DNA of 6,188 bases. Source: Hydrogenophilales bacterium RIFOXYD1_FULL_62_11 (lineage in GTDB: Bacteria; Pseudomonadota; Gammaproteobacteria; Burkholderiales; Thiobacillaceae). The stretch covers positions 36,279-42,466 of the forward strand of contig MGZO01000106.1 in the NCBI GenBank assembly GCA_001802655.1. Direction: 5' to 3'. This document shows positions 1-5,661 of the stretch, in pieces. A program made the position numbers and the translations under genes. How positions within the stretch are numbered: the stretch's first letter is position 1; each line of letters opens with the position of its first letter. Under the pieces are notes generated by a model. That model made no database searches, was not told the origin of the DNA, and saw only the letters and a program-made list of their open reading frames with translations.

Positions 1-163
1 CTTCGGGCAGTTCCACCAGCCGCGCGTCGATGGCAGCGGGCGGCGGTGCAATTGGAGGCGATTTCAAAACAAAGCCCATGCCCCACAACAGCACCAGCCA
101 CAGCATGACCGCCAGTGGAACAGACCACCAAAATGATGGTTCTTTCGACATCATTCCGGGCAT
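1..163 (-). CDS. tonB: TonB-family energy transducer, N-terminal part (runs off the left edge)
   Basis: This reading frame stays open for 54 codons to the left edge, so only the N-terminus is visible. It starts with a short polar stretch containing K7 and E8. A hydrophobic segment at about residues 12-33, rich in W, L and V, follows and would be the inner-membrane anchor. A proline-rich stretch (PPIAPPP, 36-42) comes next, and then IDARLVELPE (45-54). A membrane anchor followed by a proline-rich periplasmic linker is the TonB layout. The place directly after exbB and exbD, 13 bp past the exbD stop, supports the call. TonB would carry proton-motive energy from ExbB/ExbD to outer-membrane receptors. 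I chose the first ATG (161-163); ATGs at 152-154 and 149-151 are also possible because no start has a strong ribosome-binding site. The anchor lacks the histidine found in E. coli TonB. The C-terminal domain lies outside the window, so another TonB-like periplasmic protein remains possible. Confidence 0.72.
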   Translation of the reverse strand, partial: MPGMMSKEPSFWWSVPLAVMLWLVLLWGMGFVLKSPPIAPPPAAIDARLVELPE

Positions 164-176
164 GCTTACCGCAATG

Positions 177-578
177 TCACTGATGTTTGACGGCGATCAG
201 GAAATGAACGGCGCCCGCCTCGCGCGCCCGCAGCATGGCCTGAACGACCAGCCCCTGCGGCGCTTCGTTGTCAGCAGACACGACCACATTCTGCCTGGCA
301 TCGCGAATCAGCGGTCTGAGCGTGGCAGCGAGCGTATCGAGCGTGACCGGCGTCTGGTTGACGAGGATGCGGCTGTCTCCGGTGAGCGTGAGCGTCAGCG
401 GCTGCTCGAGCTTGAGTTTTTCGGCCTGACCCTGCGGCAGGTTGACCTTGATCGAATCCAGGTTCTGCATCGACAGCGACGCCAGCATGAAGGTGGCGAG
501 CAAAAAAAACATGACGTCGATCATTGGGATGATCTCGATCCGCCCCTTGCGGTAGGTGCGCAGCTTACGGCGCTTCAT
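177..578 (-). CDS. exbD: ExbD/TolR-family biopolymer transport protein
   Basis: The 133-residue protein has the ExbD/TolR layout: a short basic cytoplasmic N-terminus (KRRKLRTYRKGR), one membrane helix at about 16-36, and a periplasmic domain. The helix opens with the family signature IPMIDVMFFLL. D21 matches the protonatable aspartate essential in ExbD and TolR. The C-terminal half carries the usual VVVSADNEAPQGLVVQAM pattern (98-115). In the family, an ExbD dimer sits inside an ExbB pentamer and converts proton flow into mechanical work on TonB. The gene overlaps the end of exbB by 14 bp, so translation is probably coupled. AGGAAGG at 587-593 lies 8 nt before the ATG and supports this start. 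TolR is the alternative identity, but the tonB-like gene downstream and the absence of tolA, tolB and pal favour ExbD. Confidence 0.93.
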   Translation of the reverse strand: MKRRKLRTYRKGRIEIIPMIDVMFFLLATFMLASLSMQNLDSIKVNLPQGQAEKLKLEQPLTLTLTGDSRILVNQTPVTLDTLAATLRPLIRDARQNVVVSADNEAPQGLVVQAMLRAREAGAVHFLIAVKHQ

Positions 579-1212
579 GCGTGCGGCCTTCCTGGTCGAG
601 GCGAATGTGATCGATCAGGCGGGTGCCGAGGCGCTCCATTTCATCCATCGTTTGCGACTGCAGACGCGAAAAATAATTGAAGCCGAACAGCGCGATCAAC
701 GCGATCAGCAGACCAATCACGGTGGCAACCAGCGCCTGCGCCACGCCGCCGGTAACGCCGGTCGGATTGACGATGCCTTCGCCACCGATGATCTTGAAGG
801 CATCCATCATGCCGAGCACGGTGCCGACCAGCCCCAGCAAGGGCGCGGCAGTGACGATAGTTTCAAGCACCCACAGCCGGCGGGCCAGCGAGGCCTCGAT
901 CAATTGGGCTTCGTCAGCCGCGCGCGATTCGGTCCACCACGATGGGTGATGCCGGTTGGAGATCACCACCTCAAAAAACCGCTTGAAGTAGTGGCTGCGG
1001 CTCAGCCCCGACAGGATCTTTTCCAGATCAGCCCAGGCAAAACCATAGGTTTCAACCAGGTTCAGCACGTCGCTTGAAAGGCGCGCATAGCGCCAATACA
1101 CAACCGCTTTCTCCAGCATGATGGCCAGCGCAATAACAGCCAGCACCGACAAGGGCAGGACGATGAATCCGCCTGATTTCAATGCCACCCAGCTTTCGTT
1201 CAGTTCTTGCAT
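565..1212 (-). CDS. exbB: ExbB/TolQ/MotA-family proton channel protein
   Basis: The 215-residue protein has three predicted membrane segments, at about 16-35, 117-138 and 158-180. A cytoplasmic domain of about 75 residues lies between the first and second. This is the ExbB/TolQ topology. The diagnostic MotA/TolQ/ExbB motif is present in the second segment (APLLGLVGTVLGMMDAF, 123-139), and GGVAQALVATVIGLLIAL (155-172) forms the third. T131 and T164 are candidates for the polar residues lining the proton path. ExbB forms the pentameric inner-membrane channel that houses ExbD and energises TonB. An AGGA at 1220-1223 sits 7 nt before the ATG and supports the start. The gene leads the exbB-exbD-tonB unit. 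The 224 bp upstream show neither a clear sigma-70 promoter nor a Fur-box-like repeat, so iron control cannot be read from the sequence. Confidence 0.93.
   Translation of the reverse strand: MQELNESWVALKSGGFIVLPLSVLAVIALAIMLEKAVVYWRYARLSSDVLNLVETYGFAWADLEKILSGLSRSHYFKRFFEVVISNRHHPSWWTESRAADEAQLIEASLARRLWVLETIVTAAPLLGLVGTVLGMMDAFKIIGGEGIVNPTGVTGGVAQALVATVIGLLIALIALFGFNYFSRLQSQTMDEMERLGTRLIDHIRLDQEGRTHEAP
587..593 (-). promoter_or_regulatory. Ribosome-binding site of exbD
   Basis: On the minus strand this reads AGGAAGG, a strong Shine-Dalgarno match 8 nt before the exbD ATG at 576-578. It lies inside the exbB coding sequence. exbD can therefore be initiated independently as well as by ribosomes finishing exbB. 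Confidence 0.75.
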
Positions 1213-1436
1213 GTTGGATTCCTGCGGAAAGTGCTACGACACGACGGTTAGCCCGGAACGCTATGACTGCTGCAGCCGCTCAAGGTTCGGGGTTTGGGTG
1301 TGAGGTGAAAACAAATAGGATTGCAGCAAGGGCGCGATAACACGCGGGGGCAGGTGGATGAATTCGGCACCCCGCTCTGGGAGCCGGCTGATGGACGCAT
1401 CCAGATGTCAGCGTGGCGAATCCCTCACATGTGCCC
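1213..1436. other. Intergenic region between trpS and exbB
   Basis: These 224 bp separate the trpS stop from the exbB start, both on the minus strand. This is the only large gap within the minus-strand run, so trpS transcription probably ends here and exbB transcription begins here. An AGGA at 1220-1223 is the exbB ribosome-binding site. CACATGTG at 1426-1433, just after the trpS stop, is a perfect 8-bp palindrome, too short to call a terminator. I find no GC-rich hairpin followed by a T run on the minus strand, no convincing -35/-10 pair and no Fur-like inverted repeat. No open frame here resembles a known small protein. Confidence 0.5.
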
Positions 1437-2639
1437 TCAGCCGAAGGTCAGCCCCATCGACTCACGCACATCGCGCATCGTGTCACGCGCCAGTTCCTGC
1501 GCTTTTTCGCTGCCGTCGGCCAGGATATTGCGCACCTGATCCGGGTTTTCTTCATAGAAAAGCGCGCGTTCGCGAATCGGCGCGAGTTCGGCCAGCACGG
1601 CGTCGATCACCGGCTGTTTGCATTCGAGGCAGCCGATGCCGGCGCTGGTGCAGCCTGCGGTTGCCCACTGGCGCACGCTGTCGTCGGAATACACCAGATG
1701 GAACTGCCACACCGGGCAGTTGGCCGGGTTGCCCGGATCAGTGCGGCGTACGCGTGCGGGATCGGTCGGCATGGTGCGGATTTTCTTCGTCACCATGTCG
1801 GGGTCTTCGCGCAGGGCGATGGTGTTGCCGTAAGACTTGGACATTTTCTGGCCATCGAGTCCGGGCATTTTCGAGGCAGCGGTCAGCAGGGCCTCGGGCT
1901 CGGCGAGGATCATCTTGCCGGAGCCTTCGAGGTAGCCGAACAGACGCTCGCGGTCGTTCATCGACAGGTTCTGCGCGTCGTTCAGCAAGGCCTGGGCGGA
2001 TTCCAGCGCTTCGTTGTCACCCTTTTCCTGATACGCGGTGCGGCATTCTTCGTACAGGCGGGCTTTTTTCGAGCCAAGCTTTTTCACCGCCGCACGCGCC
2101 TTGTCCTCAAAGCCGGGTTCGCGGCCATACATGTGATTGAAGCGCCGGGCCAGTTCGCGGGTGAATTCAATATGCGGAATCTGGTCCTCGCCCACCGGCA
2201 CCAGGTTGGCGCGGTAGATCAGGATGTCGGAACTCATCAGCAGCGGATAGCCGAGGAAACCGTAGGTTGAAAGGTCTTTGCTGGTCAGCTTTTCCTGCTG
2301 GTCCTTGTAAGTCGGCACGCGTTCCAGCCAGCCGAGCGGCGTGATCATCGACAGCAGCAGATGCAGCTCGGCGTGCTCGATCACGCGCGATTGCACGAAC
2401 AGCGTGGCCTGCGCCGGGTCGACGCCGGCGGCCAGCCAGTCGACCACCATGTCGCGCGCATCTTCCTCGATCGCCTGCGGGCTGTCGTAATGCGTGGTCA
2501 GCGCATGCCAGTCGGCGATGAAAAAAAGACACTGGTATTCGTTTTGCAGGTGCAGCCAGTTTTTCAGCACGCCGTGGTAATGGCCAAGATGCAGGCGCCC
2601 GGTAGGACGCATGCCGGAAAGTACGCGGTCGGAATACAT
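1437..2639 (-). CDS. trpS: Tryptophanyl-tRNA synthetase (tryptophan--tRNA ligase)
   Basis: This cytoplasmic class I aminoacyl-tRNA synthetase charges tRNA-Trp with tryptophan using ATP. The ATP-binding HIGH motif appears as HLGH (17-20) within SGMRPTGRLHLGHYHG, and the KMSKS loop is intact at 265-269. The Rossmann fold also holds VGEDQIPHIEFTRELARRFN (149-168), typical of TrpRS. At 400 residues it is longer than the roughly 330 of E. coli TrpRS. The extra length is mainly an insertion at about 176-243, between YGREPGF and AEPEALL. Similar long forms are, as I recall, usual in betaproteobacteria. The C-terminal domain has four cysteines, C308, C330, C337 and C340, in a spacing like the [4Fe-4S] site of Thermotoga TrpRS. 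The start gives the standard N-terminus (MYSDRVLSGMRPTG), although no clear Shine-Dalgarno precedes it. The gene lies 39 bp after the M50 protease gene and is probably cotranscribed with it. Confidence 0.97.
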   Translation of the reverse strand: MYSDRVLSGMRPTGRLHLGHYHGVLKNWLHLQNEYQCLFFIADWHALTTHYDSPQAIEEDARDMVVDWLAAGVDPAQATLFVQSRVIEHAELHLLLSMITPLGWLERVPTYKDQQEKLTSKDLSTYGFLGYPLLMSSDILIYRANLVPVGEDQIPHIEFTRELARRFNHMYGREPGFEDKARAAVKKLGSKKARLYEECRTAYQEKGDNEALESAQALLNDAQNLSMNDRERLFGYLEGSGKMILAEPEALLTAASKMPGLDGQKMSKSYGNTIALREDPDMVTKKIRTMPTDPARVRRTDPGNPANCPVWQFHLVYSDDSVRQWATAGCTSAGIGCLECKQPVIDAVLAELAPIRERALFYEENPDQVRNILADGSEKAQELARDTMRDVRESMGLTFG

Positions 2640-2678
2640 GTGGGTGAGTGGTTAGCAGTAAAGGGAAAGCGGAAAGGA

Positions 2679-3383
2679 TCAGGACAGCACGACCTGGATC
2701 AGGCCGAGCAGCTGCAGGGTGTCGAGGCCGGTGACCAGCGCAGTAAAGCCGATAAGCAGGCTGATCAACGGCCACATGATGATGCCGAGAATGCCGCTGA
2801 ACAACAGACCCAGCAGGATGAAAAAGCCATAGGGTTCGATTTTCGAAAAGCTGATTGCCTGTTTCATCGGCAGCAAACTCACGGCGATGCGGCCGCCGTC
2901 GAGTGGCGGCAACGGGATGAGATTCAGCACCATCAAAATCACGTTGATGAACACACCCGCCGCGCCCATCAGCATCAGCGGTGTGCTGAAGCTGTTACCG
3001 AGCGCATGACCCAGCTGGATCATCAAGGCCCAGAACACTGCCATGACAAAGTTCATGCCCGGGCCGGCAGCGGCGACCCACAGCATGTCCTGTTTGGGCC
3101 GGCGCAGATTCGAGAAATTGACCGGCACCGGCTTGGCCCAGCCAAACAGGATCGCCCCACCGCCGAGCAGTTTGCTGGTCAGCAGGATCGCCAGCGGCAC
3201 CAGGATGGTTCCAACCAGGTCGATGTGCTTGAGCGGGTTGACGGTGATGCGCCCCTGCATGGCGGCGGTCATGTCGCCAAAAAAGCGCGCGACATAGCCG
3301 TGCGCCGCTTCGTGCAGGGTGATGGCAAAAATCACCGGCAACGCAAAGACGGCGACTTTCTGGATCAGGGTCAGCTCCATCAT
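2679..3383 (-). CDS. Site-2 protease family (peptidase M50) membrane metalloprotease
   Basis: The 234-residue polytopic membrane protein carries the zinc-protease motif HEAAH (24-28, an HExxH) inside its first hydrophobic segment. The second M50 motif, NLIPLPPLDGGRI (154-166), supplies the third zinc ligand, D162. Other hydrophobic segments lie at about 8-23, 57-80, 102-124, 136-157 and 186-213. NPLKHID (49-55) is typical of the small YwhC-like M50 group. There is no PDZ or CBS domain, unlike RseP or SpoIVFB relatives. It should cut substrates within the inner membrane, but the target is not evident. The start is ATGATG at 3383-3378, 9 bp after the yciO stop and preceded by GGGA. Either methionine could be used. 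The tight position between yciO and trpS suggests an operon, and I recall similar M50-trpS neighbours in other betaproteobacteria. The family call is firm and the physiological role unknown. Confidence 0.92.
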   Translation of the reverse strand: MMELTLIQKVAVFALPVIFAITLHEAAHGYVARFFGDMTAAMQGRITVNPLKHIDLVGTILVPLAILLTSKLLGGGAILFGWAKPVPVNFSNLRRPKQDMLWVAAAGPGMNFVMAVFWALMIQLGHALGNSFSTPLMLMGAAGVFINVILMVLNLIPLPPLDGGRIAVSLLPMKQAISFSKIEPYGFFILLGLLFSGILGIIMWPLISLLIGFTALVTGLDTLQLLGLIQVVLS

Positions 3384-3392
3384 GTATCCCGC

Positions 3393-4019
3393 TCAGTCCT
3401 CGGCATCCGTTACTTCACCTTTGCCATAGCGCAACACGACCGGGGTATCGGTTGTGAGGTCGATCACGGTGGTGGGCGTAAGGCCGCAGGCGCCGCCGTC
3501 GATCACCAGGTCGATCTGGTGTTCGAGACGCTCGCGGATTTCCCACGGCTCGGTCAGCGGCACGTCTTCGCCCATCAACAGCAGGGTCGACGACAGGATG
3601 GGCTCGCCCAACTCGGCCAGCAGCGCCTGCACGATGGGGTGATCCGGCACGCGCAGACCGATGGTGTCGTGCTTTTTGTGCAACAGCCGCTTGGGCACTT
3701 CGCGGGTGCCACGCAGGATGAAGGTATAGGCACCCGGGGTGTGCGCTTTCAGGTAGCGAAACTGGGTGTTGTCGACCTGGGCATAGCGCCCGATTTCGGT
3801 CAGGTCGCGGCAAATCAGCGTCAGATCGTGGCCGGTGTCGAGTCCGCGCACCGACAGCAGCCGCATCGCTGCTTCCTTGTCGCCGATGTGGCAACCGAGC
3901 GCATAACAGGAATCCGTTGGGTAGACGATGACGCCGCCGCGCTTGAGGATGTCGACCGCCTGCTGAATGAGCCGGGGCTGCGGATTGTCGGCATTGATAT
4001 TGAAAAACTGCGCCATCAT
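3393..4019 (-). CDS. yciO: YciO, Sua5/YciO/YrdC-family protein (threonylcarbamoyl-AMP synthase-like)
   Basis: The 208-residue protein follows E. coli YciO, as I remember it, nearly end to end: QFFNINADNPQ (4-14), GGVIVYPTDSCYALGC (28-43), TPGAYTFILRGTREVP (94-109), IGLRVPDHPI (120-129) and TPTTVIDLTTDTPVV (181-195). The family fold binds ATP and threonine. Its member TsaC/Sua5 makes the threonylcarbamoyl-AMP used for the t6A base 37 modification of tRNAs. YciO is a paralogue with a less certain role. The TsaC pattern K-x-R is here R58-x-L60, and the later S-A-N is T145-L146-L147, as in YciO, so full TsaC function should not be assumed. Two adjacent ATGs (4019-4014) could start it; neither has a clear Shine-Dalgarno. 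It begins 16 bp after rnm and ends 9 bp before the M50 gene. The rnm-yciO pairing is also found in E. coli. Confidence 0.93.
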   Translation of the reverse strand: MMAQFFNINADNPQPRLIQQAVDILKRGGVIVYPTDSCYALGCHIGDKEAAMRLLSVRGLDTGHDLTLICRDLTEIGRYAQVDNTQFRYLKAHTPGAYTFILRGTREVPKRLLHKKHDTIGLRVPDHPIVQALLAELGEPILSSTLLLMGEDVPLTEPWEIRERLEHQIDLVIDGGACGLTPTTVIDLTTDTPVVLRYGKGEVTDAED

Positions 4020-4035
4020 TAATTAGTGCTCGTGA

Positions 4036-4887
4036 TCAGGAGGAATAAGAAGCCAGTTCGGGCCAGTCTTGCCACACTGGCTGGCAGTAATACGGCAGCG
4101 CGGGTAAACGGCCGATGTCGATGCCCTCGCCCGGGGCGTGAAAGTCTGCGCCGCGCGAGGCTTTAAAACCAAACGCCCGTGCCAGCTCGGCAAACTTTTC
4201 ATATTCGGATGGATGATGGCTACCGGTGATCACTTCGATGCCCTCGCCGCCCAAGGCGCGAAACGCATCCAGAAACAGGTGCAACTGGCGCGCATTGAAG
4301 GCGTAGCGGCCGGGATGGGCGACCACCGCCATGCCGCCACTGGCACGAATCCAGCCAACCGCGTTTTCCAGCGAGGTCCATTCGTGTTCGACATAACCGG
4401 GATGGCCGCTGGTAAGAAAACGTTTGAACGCCGTGCGGATGTCGGGCACGTGGCCCCGCTCCACCAACCAGCGCGCAAAGTGCGTGCGCCCAACCATCTG
4501 CTTGTTGGTGGCGCAGTCATACGCGCCTTGATACGCGCCCGCGATGCCCACGCGCGCCAGATCGTCACCCATGCGCTGGGCACGTTCGATGCGGCCAAGA
4601 CGTATGGCATGCAAGCCTTCAGCCAATGCGGGGAAAGCCGGATCAATGCGCAGGCCCACGATGTGTACAGTCTGGCCGCCCCATGTCACCGAAATTTCCA
4701 CGCCGTTGATCAGCGTCAGCCCAGCCTCGCTGGCTGCTGCCTGCGCGGATAGCAGACCCGACACAGCGTCGTGATCGGTCAGCGCGAGCGCATGCACGCC
4801 GTTGGCGGCCGCGCGCGCGACCACTTCAGCGGGCGACAACACACCATCGGATACATTGGAGTGGCAATGCAGATCGATATTGAGCAT
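4036..4887 (-). CDS. rnm: PHP-domain RNase AM (5'-3' exoribonuclease / 3',5'-nucleotide bisphosphate phosphatase)
   Basis: The 283-residue cytoplasmic protein is a complete PHP-domain metal-dependent phosphoesterase. Likely metal ligands are H7 and H9 (DLHCHS), D14, H39 (TDHD), E64 (NGVEIS), H75, H136, H191 (VVAHPGRY) and the terminal pair D248 and H250 (GADFH). In E. coli the matching protein, formerly YciV, matures the 5' ends of rRNAs and degrades short RNAs from the 5' end. A Chromobacterium relative hydrolyses 3',5'-nucleotide bisphosphates such as pAp. Length and the insert at about 80-170 fit this family rather than DNA polymerase PHP domains or histidinol phosphatase. It is first in the minus-strand operon, 16 bp before yciO. 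An extended -10 element lies about 50 bp upstream. The ATG at 4885-4887 gives the expected N-terminus (MLNIDLHCHS), although the Shine-Dalgarno is weak. Confidence 0.92.
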   Translation of the reverse strand: MLNIDLHCHSNVSDGVLSPAEVVARAAANGVHALALTDHDAVSGLLSAQAAASEAGLTLINGVEISVTWGGQTVHIVGLRIDPAFPALAEGLHAIRLGRIERAQRMGDDLARVGIAGAYQGAYDCATNKQMVGRTHFARWLVERGHVPDIRTAFKRFLTSGHPGYVEHEWTSLENAVGWIRASGGMAVVAHPGRYAFNARQLHLFLDAFRALGGEGIEVITGSHHPSEYEKFAELARAFGFKASRGADFHAPGEGIDIGRLPALPYYCQPVWQDWPELASYSS

Positions 4888-4923
4888 CGATAATCAGGTT
4901 CGGACAACCAGGGCCAAAAGCGC

Positions 4924-4952
4924 TTGGTCAAGAGGGGGAATCATAGCAAAAT
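4924..4952 (+). promoter_or_regulatory. Weak candidate promoter for yciB-yciI-bolA
   Basis: TTGGTC (4924-4929) and CAAAAT (4947-4952) are separated by 17 bp and match the sigma-70 consensus at three and four of six positions. A start near 4960 would give a leader of about 60 nt that includes the C9 tract. The -10 partly overlaps the minus-strand extended -10 for rnm, so the two directions could compete for polymerase. The plus-strand operon needs a promoter in this 132-bp gap, but this one is poor. Confidence 0.25.
4940..4948 (-). promoter_or_regulatory. Candidate extended -10 promoter element for rnm
   Basis: On the minus strand this reads TGCTATGAT, a TGn extended -10 followed by TATGAT, which matches the sigma-70 TATAAT at five of six positions. 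No good -35 lies at the usual distance, which an extended -10 can tolerate. Transcription would start near 4933, leaving a leader of roughly 45 nt before the rnm ATG. This is a motif match only. Confidence 0.45.
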
Positions 4953-4980
4953 AAGCGCCCACCCGAATTGAGCTGCGCGG

Positions 4981-4989
4981 CCCCCCCCC
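4981..4989 (+). repeat. Homopolymeric C9 tract in the yciB leader
   Basis: Nine consecutive C residues follow GCGCGG and lie about 30 bp before the yciB ATG. No gene is interrupted. Such tracts are prone to length change in replication and in sequencing. It falls between the likely promoter zone and the start codon, so a length change could alter leader structure or spacing but not a reading frame. Confidence 0.7.
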
Positions 4990-5019
4990 AGCCGCCCCTG
5001 ACCAGAAGCAATCGCACTA

Positions 5020-5661
5020 ATGAAAAAAATACTGTTCGATCTGTTCCCCGTCATCATTTTTTTCGTCGCCTACAAGATTGGCGACGCCAATGCAGAAGCC
5101 TCACGCGCCTTGTTGGCGTCGGTGGGCCTCGCCATGAGCGCAACCGAAAAGCCCGGTATTTATCTCGCCACGCTGGTCGCCATCCTTGCCAGCGTCGGTC
5201 AAATCGGCTGGGTCAAGCTGCGCGGTCACGCGGTCGAAACCATGATGTGGGTCAGTCTTGGCATCATTGTCGTATTTGGTGGCGCCACCCTGTGGCTACA
5301 TGACGAAAGCTTCATCAAGTGGAAGCCGACCGTGCTGTACTGGCTATTTGGCGCGATCATCCTGGGCTCGATGCTGTTCGGCCGCAATGTAATCAAAAGC
5401 CTGATGGGGTCGCAAATGGAACTTCCTGAGCCTGCATGGAGTCGATTGAACCTCAGCTGGGGCGGATTTTTTATTTTCATGGGGCTTGCAAACCTGTTTG
5501 TCGCCTTCAACTTCTCGACTGACGACTGGGTCAACTTCAAGCTGTTTGGCAGCATGGGCTTGATGCTGTTGTTCGTGATTGGCCAAAGCCTCATGCTGAA
5601 CAAATATCTGGATAAAGCCGACCCGGATCAAGAAAACGCAAACAAGAAAGAAAACCAATAA
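5020..5661 (+). CDS. yciB: YciB-family inner-membrane-spanning protein (septation protein A, IspZ)
   Basis: The 213-residue, very hydrophobic protein matches the YciB/IspZ family. Signatures are MKKILFDLFPVIIFFVAYKI (1-20), VVFGGATLWLHDESFIKWKPTV (84-105, the most conserved block), LPEPAWSRLNLSWGGFFIFM (135-154) and WVNFKLFG (170-177). Predicted membrane segments lie at about 5-22, 45-64, 73-92, 104-122, 146-164 and 176-194. The tail is hydrophilic and charged (DKADPDQENANKKENQ). In enterobacteria YciB is an inner-membrane protein linked to envelope synthesis and cell division; its biochemical role is unsettled. At 213 residues it is longer than the roughly 180 of E. coli YciB. The extra length lies at about 23-50, after the first helix, plus the charged tail. 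The start is chosen by the conserved N-terminus, since the Shine-Dalgarno is weak. The stop overlaps the yciI start in TAATG. Confidence 0.95.
   Translation: MKKILFDLFPVIIFFVAYKIGDANAEASRALLASVGLAMSATEKPGIYLATLVAILASVGQIGWVKLRGHAVETMMWVSLGIIVVFGGATLWLHDESFIKWKPTVLYWLFGAIILGSMLFGRNVIKSLMGSQMELPEPAWSRLNLSWGGFFIFMGLANLFVAFNFSTDDWVNFKLFGSMGLMLLFVIGQSLMLNKYLDKADPDQENANKKENQ

Noticed and set aside
30..680. A 216-codon plus-strand open frame opposite tonB and exbD
   Set aside because: It lies antisense to exbD and the tonB start, and its translation has no recognisable membrane or domain structure.
1118..1303. A 61-codon plus-strand frame reaching into the trpS-exbB gap
   Set aside because: Most of it is antisense to exbB; the rest has no family resemblance and no ribosome-binding site.
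1426..1433. CACATGTG palindrome just after the trpS stop, considered as a terminator or operator
   Set aside because: It is only 8 bp, with no loop and no T run, and such palindromes occur by chance.
1213..1436. A Fur box or iron-responsive operator before exbB
   Set aside because: No GATAAT-like repeats or AT-rich inverted repeat are present; iron control of exbB would be a guess.
1358..2270. Two overlapping plus-strand open frames opposite trpS (1358-2140 and 1413-2270)
   Set aside because: Both are antisense to trpS, which has intact catalytic motifs. Their products are low-complexity and arginine- or alanine/glycine-rich.
2361..4022. A 553-codon plus-strand open frame opposite trpS, the M50 gene and yciO
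   Set aside because: It runs antisense across three well-supported genes, is rich in H, Q, R and D with no domain pattern, and results from GC-rich codon use on the other strand.
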